From the NCBI RefSeq assembly GCF_017313085.1, contig NZ_JAFLNF010000007.1, positions 186,001 through 250,000 of the forward strand: a stretch of DNA of 64,000 nucleotides, in the 5' to 3' direction. The notes under the pieces were generated by a model. That model saw nothing but the letters and a program-made list of their open reading frames with translations, did not search any database and was not told the origin of the DNA. Position 1 is the first letter of the stretch. The number at the start of each line of letters is the position of its first letter. This DNA comes from Roseibium limicola. Lineage in GTDB: Bacteria; Pseudomonadota; Alphaproteobacteria; Rhizobiales; Stappiaceae. Shown here one piece after another: positions 8,492 through 18,001 of the stretch. The position numbers and the translations under genes were made by a program.

Positions 8492-11167
8492 TTAGCTGTT
8501 GACCAGGTTGCGCAGCACGTAGTGCAGGATGCCGCCGGCCTTGATGTATTCCAGCTCGTCCTCGGTATCGACGCGGCATAGGCACTCGATAACCTTGGTT
8601 GTGCCATCGGCATAGGTCACTTCCACATCCATCATGCAGCGCGGCTTGATGTCCGCAATGCCCTTGATGGTGACGCGTTCCTGGCCGGTGATGCCATGCG
8701 ACTGCCAGCTTTCGCCTTCCTTGAAGACCAGCGGAATGACGCCCATGCCAACAAGGTTGGACCGGTGAATACGCTCAAACGACTCCGTAATCACCGCGCG
8801 GACACCGAGCAGCTTCGTTCCCTTGGCAGCCCAGTCACGCGACGAGCCCGAGCCGTATTCCTTGCCGGCGAAGATAACCAGCGGCGTCCCGGCTTCCTGG
8901 TACTCCATGCAGGCGTCATAGATCCACTTCTTCTCGCCGTCCTTGGTGGTCACCCCCCCTTCGACACCCGGAACCATCTGGTTCTTGATGCGGATGTTGG
9001 CGAAAGTGCCACGCATCATGACGTTGTGGTTGCCGCGGCGCGCGCCATAGGAGTTGAAGTCCTTGCGGGCGACCTGGTGCTCGGCCAGATATTCACCCGC
9101 CGGGCTTTCCGCCTTGATATTCCCTGCCGGTGAGATGTGATCGGTGGTGATGCTGTCAAGAAACAGCCCCATCACGGCCGCGCCTTCGATGTCCTCGAGC
9201 GGCTTCGGCTCCATGGTCATGTCTTCGAAATACGGCGGGTTCGCCACATATGTCGACGACGTCGGCCACTTGTAGGTCATGCCGCCCTCGACCTTGATCG
9301 CCTGCCAATGCTCGTCACCCTTGAACACATCGCCATAGCGCTCGCGGAACATCCCTTCATTGATGGAAGAGCGGATCAGCGCCGCGATTTCTGCGGTGCT
9401 CGGCCAGATGTCCTTCAGGTACACCGGGTTGCCATCCTGATCATCGCCGAGAGAGTCTTCGGCAACATTGATGTTCAGGTTGCCGGCGATGGCATAGGCA
9501 ACGACAAGCGGCGGAGACGCCAAGTAGTTGGCGCGCACATCCGGGTTTACTCGGCCTTCAAAGTTTCGATTCCCCGAAAGAACAGAACAGGCAATCAGAT
9601 CGTTGGCGTTGATGGCCTCGGAAATCGCCGGATCCAACGGGCCGGAGTTGCCGATACAGGTGGTGCAGCCGTAGCCTGCCAGCGAGAAGCCCAGCGCATC
9701 CAGGTCGTCCTGAACGCCGGCCTTGTTCAGATAGTCGGTGACCACCTGGGAGCCAGGAGCCAGCGAGGTCTTGACCCACGGCTTGACCTTCAGCCCCTTC
9801 GCCAGAGCGTTGCGGGCAACAAGGCCCGCGCCGATCAGAACGGACGGGTTGGACGTATTGGTGCAAGACGTGATGGCCGCGATGACGACGTCGCCGTTGC
9901 CGATATCAAAGCTTTTGCCTTCAACGGCAACGCGCTTGGAAAGTTCGCCGGCCTTCTGGAATTCGTCTTCCATCGTCTTGGCAAAGCCTGCAGCGGCATC
10001 GGACAGGTTGATCCGGTCCTGCGGGCGCTTCGGACCCGAGACAGCCGGAACAACCGTGGAGATATCAAGCTCCAGGGTATCCGTGAAAACCGGTTCTTCC
10101 GTCCCTGAGCGGAACATTCCCTGCGCCTTGGAGTAGGCTTCCACCAGAGCGACGCGATCCTTGTCGCGGCCGGTGGCTTCCAGATAGTTGAGAGTGTCGC
10201 GGTCGACCGGAAAGAAGCCACAGGTCGCGCCATATTCCGGGGCCATATTGGCAATGGTTGCTTCATCTTCCAGAGACAGATGATCCAGGCCTTCGCCGTA
10301 AAACTCGACGAACTTGCCGACAACGCCCTTGGCACGCAGCATTTCAACTACCCGCAGCACGAGATCGGTGGCGGTGATGCCCTCGTTCAGCTTGCCGGTC
10401 ATCTTGAAGCCGATGACTTCCGGGATCAGCATGGAGATCGGCTGACCCAGCATCGCTGCTTCTGCTTCGATGCCGCCGACACCCCAGCCCAATACGGCCA
10501 GCGCATTGATCATGGTGGTGTGGCTGTCTGTGCCGACCAGCGTATCCGGATAGGCGACCGTTTCGCCATCCTCATCCTTGGTCCAGACGGTCTGGGCCAA
10601 GTATTCCAGATTCACCTGGTGACAAATGCCGGTTCCCGGTGGAACAGCACGGAAATTGTCGAAGGCGGACTGACCCCAGCGCAGGAACTCGTAGCGCTCT
10701 CCGTTGCGCTCATATTCCATTTCGACGTTCTTCTTGAACGCATCCTGGGTTCCAAAATAGTCGACCATGACCGAATGATCGATGACCAAATCAACAGGAA
10801 CCAGCGGGTTGACCTTCTTCGGATCACCGCCGAGCTTCACGGCAGCATCACGCATGGCGGCAAGATCGACCACCGCCGGAACCCCGGTGAAGTCCTGCAT
10901 CAGCACGCGGGCCGGTCGGTAGGCAATCTCATGGGAAGACTTGCGCTCGACAAGCCACTTAGCGACAGCCTTGATGTCTTCGGCCTTCACGGTGCGACCG
11001 TCTTCGAAACGGAGCAGGTTTTCCAGAACCACCTTCAGCGAGTAAGGCAGCTTGGAGACACCCTCCAGGCCATTCTTTTCCGCTTCGGGAATAGAGAAGT
11101 AGGTATAGGTCTTGTCACCGACCTGCAGCGTTGTTTTCGATTTGAAGCTGTCGAGGGATTGGGTCAC
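8492..11167 (-). CDS. acnA: Aconitate hydratase AcnA (IRP/AcnA type)
   Basis: Citric-acid-cycle enzyme that interconverts citrate and isocitrate through a [4Fe-4S] cluster. The 891-residue translation has the cluster cysteines in [13 protein letters not shown] and [13 protein letters not shown], and ends in the swivel domain with [16 protein letters not shown] 11167 is chosen over longer frames because AAGGAG lies correctly upstream and the resulting [17 protein letters not shown] matches the family. Strong intrinsic terminator downstream. It is divergent from acnB, an unrelated-architecture isozyme; most alphaproteobacteria have only AcnA. Confidence 0.96.
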   Translation of the reverse strand: MTQSLDSFKSKTTLQVGDKTYTYFSIPEAEKNGLEGVSKLPYSLKVVLENLLRFEDGRTVKAEDIKAVAKWLVERKSSHEIAYRPARVLMQDFTGVPAVVDLAAMRDAAVKLGGDPKKVNPLVPVDLVIDHSVMVDYFGTQDAFKKNVEMEYERNGERYEFLRWGQSAFDNFRAVPPGTGICHQVNLEYLAQTVWTKDEDGETVAYPDTLVGTDSHTTMINALAVLGWGVGGIEAEAAMLGQPISMLIPEVIGFKMTGKLNEGITATDLVLRVVEMLRAKGVVGKFVEFYGEGLDHLSLEDEATIANMAPEYGATCGFFPVDRDTLNYLEATGRDKDRVALVEAYSKAQGMFRSGTEEPVFTDTLELDISTVVPAVSGPKRPQDRINLSDAAAGFAKTMEDEFQKAGELSKRVAVEGKSFDIGNGDVVIAAITSCTNTSNPSVLIGAGLVARNALAKGLKVKPWVKTSLAPGSQVVTDYLNKAGVQDDLDALGFSLAGYGCTTCIGNSGPLDPAISEAINANDLIACSVLSGNRNFEGRVNPDVRANYLASPPLVVAYAIAGNLNINVAEDSLGDDQDGNPVYLKDIWPSTAEIAALIRSSINEGMFRERYGDVFKGDEHWQAIKVEGGMTYKWPTSSTYVANPPYFEDMTMEPKPLEDIEGAAVMGLFLDSITTDHISPAGNIKAESPAGEYLAEHQVARKDFNSYGARRGNHNVMMRGTFANIRIKNQMVPGVEGGVTTKDGEKKWIYDACMEYQEAGTPLVIFAGKEYGSGSSRDWAAKGTKLLGVRAVITESFERIHRSNLVGMGVIPLVFKEGESWQSHGITGQERVTIKGIADIKPRCMMDVEVTYADGTTKVIECLCRVDTEDELEYIKAGGILHYVLRNLVNS

Positions 11168-11345
11168 GCGGGCGATCTCCTTCACATGCCTCCTGCGGCA
11201 GGGTCGCATCCCCTGACCACCGGGCTGGTCTCTGCAGGCCTCCCAGGGCGGGAAGTCTGTTTGGCTCCGAGGAGCCGTCGCGCAGCTGACGCAAACAGAG
11301 CCTCTCCCCCATTTTCGCTGCCGCAATTATTAACGTGTTTGTTTT

Positions 11346-11357
11346 ACAAAATTTTGT
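11346..11357. promoter_or_regulatory. Perfect 12-bp palindrome upstream of acnA
   Basis: ACAAAATTTTGT is a perfect inverted repeat about 180 bases before the acnA start codon, in the most AT-rich part of the acnA-proximal intergenic region. A TAATAAT stretch lies just downstream in the direction of acnA transcription and may be part of the promoter. It is a candidate operator; the regulator is unknown. Confidence 0.35.
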
Positions 11358-11672
11358 CTCCAACCGCTAGATGGTGCGCCGCCGCATTCTCGGGCAGAAA
11401 ATCGGAAAGCATGTCAGGAAATCAAGTCCCCTGCTGGAAATCCGTTCCGAAGAAATTTGGGCAGGGGCTGAAATGCGACACACTGCAAACACCAACGCGG
11501 CTGGCTGAGACACCGTGCCAAAAGACAGCAATTGTGTGCGGGGTCTCAGGCGACCGTCCGTTTTCGAAGGCGCTGTCCAACAAAGGCCATTCGGCAAAGG
11601 AAGAGCGATGGCGCATAACGAAGGCGCGAACTCCCACGATTTTGCGAAAAGTCCAGATTAGCGCGACTGAAA

Positions 11673-11701
11673 TTATCTTGCATACATATGTATACTATAA
11701 T
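11673..11701 (+). promoter_or_regulatory. Putative acnB promoter with palindromic operator in the spacer
   Basis: A perfect -10 box TATAAT (11696-11701) stands 17 bp from TTATCT (11673-11678). A perfect 12-bp palindrome, ATACATATGTAT (11682-11693), fills the spacer, extended by one further G-C pair with a mismatch. Such placement is typical of a repressor site. The rest of the 626-bp acnA-acnB gap (11168-11793) contains no convincing gene; an open frame crossing it continues antisense through acnA and is a shadow. Confidence 0.5.
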
Positions 11702-11793
11702 ATGACCCCGTCAAGCAAGCTTGGCCCGGCTTCGCGAGTACGCGACGCGATCCGGCGCACGAGCTTCAACTAAAAAAGGACGCCGGTATCGTA

Positions 11794-14586
11794 ATGAGCT
11801 TGTACAAAGACTACCTCAAAGAAATTGAAAGCCGCAAAGTTGACGGCCTGCACCCCAAGCCGATTGACGACGGCGCGCTGGTAAACGAGCTCATTGCCCA
11901 GATCCGCGATCTGGACAACGAACACCGCGACGAGTCTCTGAATTTTTTCATTTACAACACCCTGCCGGGCACAACCAGCGCCGCCAGTGTCAAGGCGAAA
12001 TTCCTCAAGGAAATCATCCTTGGCGAAGCAGTGGTGAAGGAAATCACCCCTGCCTTTGCATTCGAGCTGTTGTCCCACATGAAGGGCGGCCCGTCGGTCG
12101 AGGTCCTTCTCGACCTGGCGCTGAGTGAGAACGAAGAAGTCAACCGCGACGCTGCGGAAGTCCTGAAAACCCAGGTATTCCTCTACGAAGCAGACACGGA
12201 CCGCCTGGAAGCCGCCTACAAGGCCGGCAACGAGATCGCAGCTGACCTTCTCGACAGCTACGCCAAGGCCGAGTTCTTCACCAAGCTTCCTGACGTGGAC
12301 GAGGAAATCGAGGTCGTTACCTATATTGCGGCCGAAGGTGACATCTCCACCGATTTGCTGTCGCCGGGCAACCAGGCGCACTCACGCTCCGACCGTGAAC
12401 TGCACGGCAAGTGCATGATCTCCGAGCAGGCTCAAAAGCACATCGAAGAGCTGAAGCTGCAGCACCCGGGCAAGCGCGTCATGCTGATCGCCGAAAAAGG
12501 CACCATGGGCGTCGGTTCTTCCCGTATGTCTGGTGTCAACAACGTCGCCCTTTGGACCGGCAAGAAGGCCAGCCCTTATGTTCCGTTCGTGAACTTTGCT
12601 CCGGTGGTCGCCGGAACAAACGGCATTTCGCCGATCTTCCTGACCACTGTTGGCGTGACAGGTGGTATTGGTCTCGACCTGAAGAACTGGGTCAAGAAGC
12701 TCGACGCCGACGGCAAGCCGATCCTCAACAACGACGGCAACCCGGTTCTGGAACAGAAGTACTCTGTCGAAACGGGCACTGTCCTCAAGATCAACACAAA
12801 AACCAAGAAGCTCTACAATGCAGACGGAAGCGAAGAGCTGAACGACGTTTCTTCCGCGTTCCTGCCGCAGTCGGTCGAGTTCATGAAAGCCGGCAGCTCC
12901 TACGCCGTCGTCTTCGGCAAGAAGCTCCAGACACTGGCCGCTGAAGTGCTTGGCATCGAAGCGCCATTGGTTTTCGCTCCCTCAAAGGAAGTCTCTCACG
13001 CGGGTCAGGGCATGACCGCCGTTGAAAAGATCTTCAACGCCAATGCCGTCGGCTCCACGCCGGGCAAGGTCCTGCACGCAGGCTCCGATACGCGCGTCAA
13101 GGTCAACATCGTTGGCTCCCAGGACACCACCGGCCTGATGACCTCGCAGGAACTGGAAGCCATGGCAGCGACCGTGATTTCCCCGACCGTTGACGGTGCC
13201 TATCAGTCTGGGTGTCACACCGCGTCGGTTTGGGATCTCAAGGCACAGGCCAACACGCCAAAGCTGATGTCCTTCATGCACAAGTTCGGCTTGATCACCG
13301 GCCGCGACCCCAAGGACGTCTATCATCCGATGACGGACGTGATCCACAAGGTGCTGAACGACATCACTGTGGATGACTGGGACATCATCATCGGCGGCGA
13401 CAGCCACACCCGCATGTCCAAAGGCGTTGCCTTCGGAGCCGATAGCGGCACGGTTGCACTGGCTCTGGCAACAGGTGAAGCCACCATGCCGATCCCGGAA
13501 TCCGTCAAGGTGACCTTCAAAGGCGCCATGAAGGATTACATGGACTTCCGCGATGTGGTGCATGCAACCCAGGCCCAGATGTTGCAGCAACATGGCGACA
13601 ACGTCTTCCTTGGCCGCGTTATTGAAGTCCACATCGGTACACTGCTCGCCGATCAGGCCTTCACCTTCACCGACTGGACCGCAGAAATGAAGGCCAAGGC
13701 CTCTATCTGTATTTCCAATGACGAAACGCTGATCGGTTCTCTGGAACTGTCGAAAGCCCGTATCCAGGTGATGATCGACAAGGGCATGGACAACGACACC
13801 CAGGTTCTGCAGGGCCTGATCGACAAGGCGGACAAGCGCATCGCGGAAATCCGGTCCGGTGAAAAGCCGGCGCTGACACCAGATGACAATGCCAAGTATG
13901 CGGCAGAAGTCGTGGTCGACCTGGACCTGATCGATGAGCCGATGATCGCTGATCCTGACGTCAACAACATTGACGTTTCCAAGCGCTACACCCACGACAC
14001 CATTCGTCCGATTTCCTACTACGGCGCGGAAAAGAAGGTGGACCTGGGCTTCGTCGGCTCCTGCATGGTGCACAAAGGAGACGTGAAGATCGTCGCCCAG
14101 ATGCTGCGCAATCTGGAGAAGGAGCAGGGCAAGGTCGAATTCAAGGCCCCGCTGGTGGTTGCAGCCCCGACCTACAACATCATCGACGAGTTGAAGGAAG
14201 AGGGCGACTGGTCCGTCCTGCAGAAATACTCCGGCTTCGAGTTTGACGACACGGCACCCAAGAGCGTCGCCCGTACGGAATATGAAAACATTCTGTACCT
14301 CGAACGTCCCGGCTGTAACCTTTGCATGGGCAACCAGGAAAAGGCAGCCAAGGGTGACACAGTGCTGGCCACGTCCACCCGCCTGTTCCAGGGCCGTGTT
14401 GTGGCCGATGCCGAGGGCAAGAAGGGTGAGTCCCTGCTGGCGTCCACGCCGGTCGTCGTACTCTCCGCAATTCTCGGTCGCACACCAACAATCGAAGAAT
14501 ACAAGACCGCCGTCGAAGGGATCGATCTGACCAAGTTCGCCCCGCCGCTGCAAAAGCCGCTGGACAGCCTGTCGGTCCATTTCTAG
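11794..14586 (+). CDS. acnB: Aconitate hydratase B (AcnB; bifunctional 2-methylisocitrate dehydratase family)
   Basis: A second aconitase, of the AcnB class, with an N-terminal HEAT-like domain and the catalytic domains in a different order from AcnA. The cluster cysteines appear in GSCMVHKGD and in GCNLCMGNQ near the C-terminus. At 930 residues it is longer than the roughly 865-residue enterobacterial AcnB. Long stretches such as LSPGNQAHSRSDRELHGKCM and the IIGGDSHTRMSKGVAFGADS region resemble what I remember of the Bacteroidota form. It may also serve 2-methylisocitrate dehydration, but no prp genes are nearby. A strong terminator follows. Confidence 0.94.
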   Translation: MSLYKDYLKEIESRKVDGLHPKPIDDGALVNELIAQIRDLDNEHRDESLNFFIYNTLPGTTSAASVKAKFLKEIILGEAVVKEITPAFAFELLSHMKGGPSVEVLLDLALSENEEVNRDAAEVLKTQVFLYEADTDRLEAAYKAGNEIAADLLDSYAKAEFFTKLPDVDEEIEVVTYIAAEGDISTDLLSPGNQAHSRSDRELHGKCMISEQAQKHIEELKLQHPGKRVMLIAEKGTMGVGSSRMSGVNNVALWTGKKASPYVPFVNFAPVVAGTNGISPIFLTTVGVTGGIGLDLKNWVKKLDADGKPILNNDGNPVLEQKYSVETGTVLKINTKTKKLYNADGSEELNDVSSAFLPQSVEFMKAGSSYAVVFGKKLQTLAAEVLGIEAPLVFAPSKEVSHAGQGMTAVEKIFNANAVGSTPGKVLHAGSDTRVKVNIVGSQDTTGLMTSQELEAMAATVISPTVDGAYQSGCHTASVWDLKAQANTPKLMSFMHKFGLITGRDPKDVYHPMTDVIHKVLNDITVDDWDIIIGGDSHTRMSKGVAFGADSGTVALALATGEATMPIPESVKVTFKGAMKDYMDFRDVVHATQAQMLQQHGDNVFLGRVIEVHIGTLLADQAFTFTDWTAEMKAKASICISNDETLIGSLELSKARIQVMIDKGMDNDTQVLQGLIDKADKRIAEIRSGEKPALTPDDNAKYAAEVVVDLDLIDEPMIADPDVNNIDVSKRYTHDTIRPISYYGAEKKVDLGFVGSCMVHKGDVKIVAQMLRNLEKEQGKVEFKAPLVVAAPTYNIIDELKEEGDWSVLQKYSGFEFDDTAPKSVARTEYENILYLERPGCNLCMGNQEKAAKGDTVLATSTRLFQGRVVADAEGKKGESLLASTPVVVLSAILGRTPTIEEYKTAVEGIDLTKFAPPLQKPLDSLSVHF

Positions 14587-14651
14587 GACACAGCTTCCTT
14601 GTTCCGGTCCGCGCCATCTCGCCTGGACCGGCAAAGAGCCAAGAATCTGAG

Positions 14652-14692
14652 GAGGGCAGGATGTCGAGAGACATCCTGCCCTCTTGCTTTTT
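14652..14692 (+). terminator. Strong intrinsic terminator of acnB
   Basis: A perfect 14-bp stem (14652-14665 with 14670-14683) closes a GAGA tetraloop and is followed by TTGCTTTTT. It ends the acnB transcript before the ccm cluster. Confidence 0.93.
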
Positions 14693-14791
14693 GAAGGAAA
14701 ACAGCTTCAGTTTGCGCAAATCTGATCGTTATTCACGACTTGGCAGATAGCCCAGCCCGCCAGGGGCCGAAGTCCACCCGGAGCGTTTCCC

Positions 14792-15433
14792 CTGAAACTC
14801 ATTGCCGAAAATCTCTCGATCGACCGTGGCGGACGCCGGGTGTTCACCGGCCTGTCATTTGCCTTGCCTGCAGCACATGGCCTCGTCGTCACCGGGCCAA
14901 ACGGCATTGGCAAGTCTTCACTCCTGAGAACACTGGCCGGGCTTGTTCCTCCATCTCAGGGACAGCTTTCCCTGGAAGGCGCTGAACCTGAAAAGACCGT
15001 CGCCGAGCATGCCCATTACTTTGGCCACCAAAGTGCCGTGAAGCCGGCCCTGACAACGCTGGAAAATCTCGTCTTCTGGCAGGACTTTCTCAGTCCAGCA
15101 CTGCCTGCCGGGTTCACCCCGCAGGCCCAATCGCCTTCCGCAATTCTGGAGCTGCTGGGTCTGGAACACACATCCAGCCTGCCTGCAGCCTATTTGTCGG
15201 CTGGACAAACCCGTCGACTGGCTCTGGCCCGACTGTTCGTTTGTCCGCGCCCCATCTGGTTGATGGATGAACCCACATCAGCACTCGATACGGCCTCCGA
15301 GGCATTGCTGTTGCAGTTGATGCAGGCGCATCTCGACAATGGTGGCATGATTGTCACCGCAACCCACACGCCGCTGACCATGTCTCCGTGTCTGACATTG
15401 CAGCTGGCGGATGAAGAGGAGAGCCCGGCGTGA
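14792..15433 (+). CDS. ccmA: Heme exporter ATP-binding protein CcmA, probable CTG start
   Basis: ATPase of the CcmABCD complex, which releases holo-CcmE during cytochrome c maturation. Walker A is GPNGIGKSS, the signature-like motif is LSAGQTRRLALARL, and Walker B ends in LMDEPTSALD. No ATG, GTG or TTG gives a complete N-terminus. Starting at the GTG at 14840 would remove the first beta strand that family members have. A CTG at 14792 restores LKLIAENLSIDRGGRRV, and a GGAG lies eight bases upstream, so CTG is the likely start (213 residues). The stop overlaps the GTG start of ccmB. Confidence 0.88.
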   Translation: MKLIAENLSIDRGGRRVFTGLSFALPAAHGLVVTGPNGIGKSSLLRTLAGLVPPSQGQLSLEGAEPEKTVAEHAHYFGHQSAVKPALTTLENLVFWQDFLSPALPAGFTPQAQSPSAILELLGLEHTSSLPAAYLSAGQTRRLALARLFVCPRPIWLMDEPTSALDTASEALLLQLMQAHLDNGGMIVTATHTPLTMSPCLTLQLADEEESPA

Positions 15434-16113
15434 CGTCTCCAGAAAACAACTGGGCCCTCGCACTTCTGCAACGCGAACTCCGCCTCGCCGTTCGGATCGG
15501 TGGCGGGGCGTTGGTCGGCGTGCTGTTCTTCCTGGCGGTGGTGACCGTCATCCCCTTCGGCGTGGGGCCCGATCTCAATCTTCTAGCACGCATCGGCCCG
15601 GCGATCCTGTGGATCGGTGCCCTGCTCGCCACCTTGCTGGGACTCGACCGACTGTTTCAGGCCGACCGTGATGACGGCACACTGGATCTGATGTTGATGG
15701 CTGGCCGACCACTGGAACTGGTTGTGTTGATCAAATGCCTGGCGCATTGGCTGGCGACAGGTCTGCCACTCGTCCTCGCGGCCCCCATTCTTGGTATCTT
15801 CCTCAATCTGGAACCACTGGCCATGGGCGCAGTCACTGCGACTCTTTTGGCCGGAACCCCGGCTCTTACCTTAATCGGAGCTGTTGGCGCAGCACTGACA
15901 GTCAGCCTACGCCGAGGCGGCTTGTTGCTCGCAGTCCTCGTCGTTCCGTTGACCATTCCCGTGCTGATCTTCGGGGTCAGCGCCGCCAATGCAGCGCTGG
16001 TCGTCGGCACACCTTTCAAAGTGCCCTTTGTCGTTCTTTGTGCCCTGAGCCTGATTTCCGGCGTCGTTGGTCCGGTCGCAGCGGCCATGGCCCTGCGCTT
16101 TTCAGCAGATTAG
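15430..16113 (+). CDS. ccmB: Heme exporter membrane protein CcmB
   Basis: Membrane subunit of the CcmABCD complex, 227 residues with about six hydrophobic helices. The conserved N-terminal segment LLQRELRLAVRIGGG and the following FFLAVVTVIPFGVGPD are characteristic. GTG start overlapping the ccmA stop by four bases indicates translational coupling. A hairpin lies between it and ccmC, so the two halves of the cluster may be expressed unequally. Confidence 0.93.
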   Translation: MTSPENNWALALLQRELRLAVRIGGGALVGVLFFLAVVTVIPFGVGPDLNLLARIGPAILWIGALLATLLGLDRLFQADRDDGTLDLMLMAGRPLELVVLIKCLAHWLATGLPLVLAAPILGIFLNLEPLAMGAVTATLLAGTPALTLIGAVGAALTVSLRRGGLLLAVLVVPLTIPVLIFGVSAANAALVVGTPFKVPFVVLCALSLISGVVGPVAAAMALRFSAD

Positions 16114-16140
16114 GATAGGACTGCGATAACGGAAAACTGA

Positions 16141-16173
16141 AGCCGAGGCTCTGGCCTCTTGCCTCGGCTTTGA
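16141..16173 (+). terminator. Terminator-like hairpin between ccmB and ccmC
   Basis: AGCCGAGGC (16141-16149) pairs perfectly with GCCTCGGCT (16161-16169), followed by a short TTGATT. The weak T tract suggests partial termination or transcript stabilisation. The ccmB-ccmC gap is 131 bp, unlike the tightly packed genes on either side. Confidence 0.6.
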
Positions 16174-16244
16174 TTAAACGCAATGCGAGAAATGCGGCAA
16201 TCTGGCTCTTTGCTGCAACCGATCAAACACCTAGATTGTGATCC

Positions 16245-17012
16245 ATGGCCTTACTGGACTATGCAAACCCGACACGTTTCCTGCGCCTGAGCCAGAGGAT
16301 CCTTCCCTGGCTCACAGGCGCATGCGTGATTGCCTTTGCCGTCGGTCTCTACATGAGCCTTTTCGTGGCGCCTGAAGACTACCAGCAAGGCCAGACGGTC
16401 AAGATCATGTATATTCACGTTCCGGCAGCCTGGCTGTGCATGATGACCTATTCGATCATGGCACTGTCGTCACTCGGCACGCTTGTCTGGAAGCATCCAC
16501 TGGCAGATGTGTCTGCCAAGGCAGCAGCCCCGATTGGGGCAGCCTTCACCCTGATCGCACTGATCACCGGCTCACTCTGGGGGCGCCCCATGTGGGGCAC
16601 CTATTGGGAGTGGGATGCCCGGATGACTTCCGTGCTGGTTCTATTGCTGATGTACCTCGGCCTGATCGCCCTGTGGCGGACCATGGAAGACCCGATCAAG
16701 GCCGGCAAGGCTGCAGCAATCCTGACTTTGGTCGGCGCGCTGAACCTGCCGATCATCAAGTTTTCCGTCGACTGGTGGTACACGCTGCATCAACCAGCCA
16801 GCGTCATGCGCATGGACGGGCCGACAATCCATCCGGCGCTGTTGACCCCCTTGCTGATCATGGCCCTTGCGTCGACACTTCTGTTCTTCGTCCTGCACCT
16901 GCAGGCGATGCAGAACGAGATCATGCGCCGCCGGGTCCGGGCGCTCCGCCTAAGGGCCGCCTCGAGCACGCGGCCTGCCCGCATGACCGCCACCTCGACT
17001 GCTGCGGAGTAA
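16245..17012 (+). CDS. ccmC: Heme-handling protein CcmC
   Basis: Six-helix membrane protein of the CcmABCD complex that presents heme to CcmE. The tryptophan-rich heme motif appears as WGRPMWGTYWEWDARMTS near residue 110, flanked by conserved histidines in IHVPAAW and LHQPAS. At 255 residues the length is normal. ccmD follows after five bases. Confidence 0.95.
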   Translation: MALLDYANPTRFLRLSQRILPWLTGACVIAFAVGLYMSLFVAPEDYQQGQTVKIMYIHVPAAWLCMMTYSIMALSSLGTLVWKHPLADVSAKAAAPIGAAFTLIALITGSLWGRPMWGTYWEWDARMTSVLVLLLMYLGLIALWRTMEDPIKAGKAAAILTLVGALNLPIIKFSVDWWYTLHQPASVMRMDGPTIHPALLTPLLIMALASTLLFFVLHLQAMQNEIMRRRVRALRLRAASSTRPARMTATSTAAE

Positions 17013-17017
17013 CCGAC

Positions 17018-17209
17018 ATGGATTTTGGACCATATGCCAGTTTCATTTATGCCGCCTATGGCATTTCGGCGCTGATCATCATCGCGCTGATTGCCTGGAT
17101 CCGAATTGATCGGAAGACCCTGGAAGACAGCCTGAAACAACTCGCGGCACACGGACACTCCCGCAAGATCAAGAGCGCCAGGACACCCGCATCTTCGGAG
17201 ACCAAATGA
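17018..17209 (+). CDS. ccmD: Heme exporter protein CcmD
   Basis: A 63-residue protein with a single membrane helix (ISALIIIALIAWIRID) after the conserved MDFGPYASFIYAAYG start, followed by a charged cytoplasmic tail. CcmD stabilises the CcmABC-CcmE complex. The reading frame is open far upstream, but ATG 17018, five bases after the ccmC stop, is the family-consistent start. It overlaps the ATG of ccmG by four bases. Confidence 0.92.
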   Translation: MDFGPYASFIYAAYGISALIIIALIAWIRIDRKTLEDSLKQLAAHGHSRKIKSARTPASSETK

Positions 17210-17814
17210 CCGGCCAACCCGAAACCGCGCCTCAGCCGAAACGCCACCGCATTCCTGTTCTTGTCTTGCTGCCGTTGTTTCTCTTCGTCGCCCTGGCCAT
17301 GCTGTTTCTGGTGCAGCTGACGCTGGGACGTGACCCTTCCGTCATCCCCTCGGCACTGCTCAACAAAGCCGCGCCGACAACAAACCTTCCGCCAATTGTC
17401 GGCTTCACCGACAACGGCGCGGATGTTCCCGGCTTTACCAATGACGATTTCATCGGGAAAATATCCGCAGTGAACGTCTTTGCCTCCTGGTGCGGCCCCT
17501 GTCGGCTGGAGCACCCGCTGCTTGAGGAACTCTCCGGCGAACCCGGTTTGCAGATGATCGCTATCAACTACAAGGATCCGCCAGAGAATGCGCGCCGCTT
17601 TCTCAGCACCTTCGGCAACCCGTTCGACCGCATCGGCGCCGACGAAACTGGCCGCACCGGCATTGAATGGGGCGTCACTGGCGTTCCCGAAACCTTTCTG
17701 GTCGACCGGACCGGAATGATCCGCTACAAAATGTTCGGGCCATTGACTCCGGAAAACTATCAAGGGTTTCTGCTGGAACTGCGAAAACTACAGAGCGAAC
17801 AACCCGCCAGTTAA
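17206..17814 (+). CDS. ccmG: Thiol:disulfide interchange protein CcmG/DsbE
   Basis: Membrane-anchored periplasmic thioredoxin-like protein that reduces apocytochrome c cysteines before heme attachment. An N-terminal anchor (VLLPLFLFVALAMLFLVQL) precedes the thioredoxin fold, with the active site WCGPCR near residue 98 and a cis-proline in GVPETFLVD. The 202-residue length fits. It is the last gene of the ccmABCDG cluster here. Confidence 0.94.
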   Translation: MTGQPETAPQPKRHRIPVLVLLPLFLFVALAMLFLVQLTLGRDPSVIPSALLNKAAPTTNLPPIVGFTDNGADVPGFTNDDFIGKISAVNVFASWCGPCRLEHPLLEELSGEPGLQMIAINYKDPPENARRFLSTFGNPFDRIGADETGRTGIEWGVTGVPETFLVDRTGMIRYKMFGPLTPENYQGFLLELRKLQSEQPAS

Positions 17815-18001
17815 CGTCTTCCTCGCGACACTGTGACCGCCCGAACGCCCCTATAACCGGCTCGTGAATAGCTCTCGATCGGCAAAAACAATAGTGTGCT
17901 GAAATATTGGTCATAAGGATCCAGTGGAAATGCACCGGACATACAGCCACCAGGCAAGCGCGCAGAAACCAGACGGCGAGGCAATTCTCAGCCGCAACAG
18001 T

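Noticed and set aside
10280..11773. Long open frame antisense to acnA and across the acnA-acnB gap
   Set aside because: It is the mirror of a real, motif-complete aconitase in a GC-rich codon pattern, and its predicted protein has no coherent domain.
11641..11793. RirA/Iron-box or IscR site upstream of acnB
   Set aside because: I looked for TGA-N9-TCA and IscR-type motifs and found no convincing match; only the palindrome is reported.
12982..14634. Long open frame antisense to acnB
   Set aside because: Shadow of acnB; composition follows the third-position bias of the sense gene and no family features appear.
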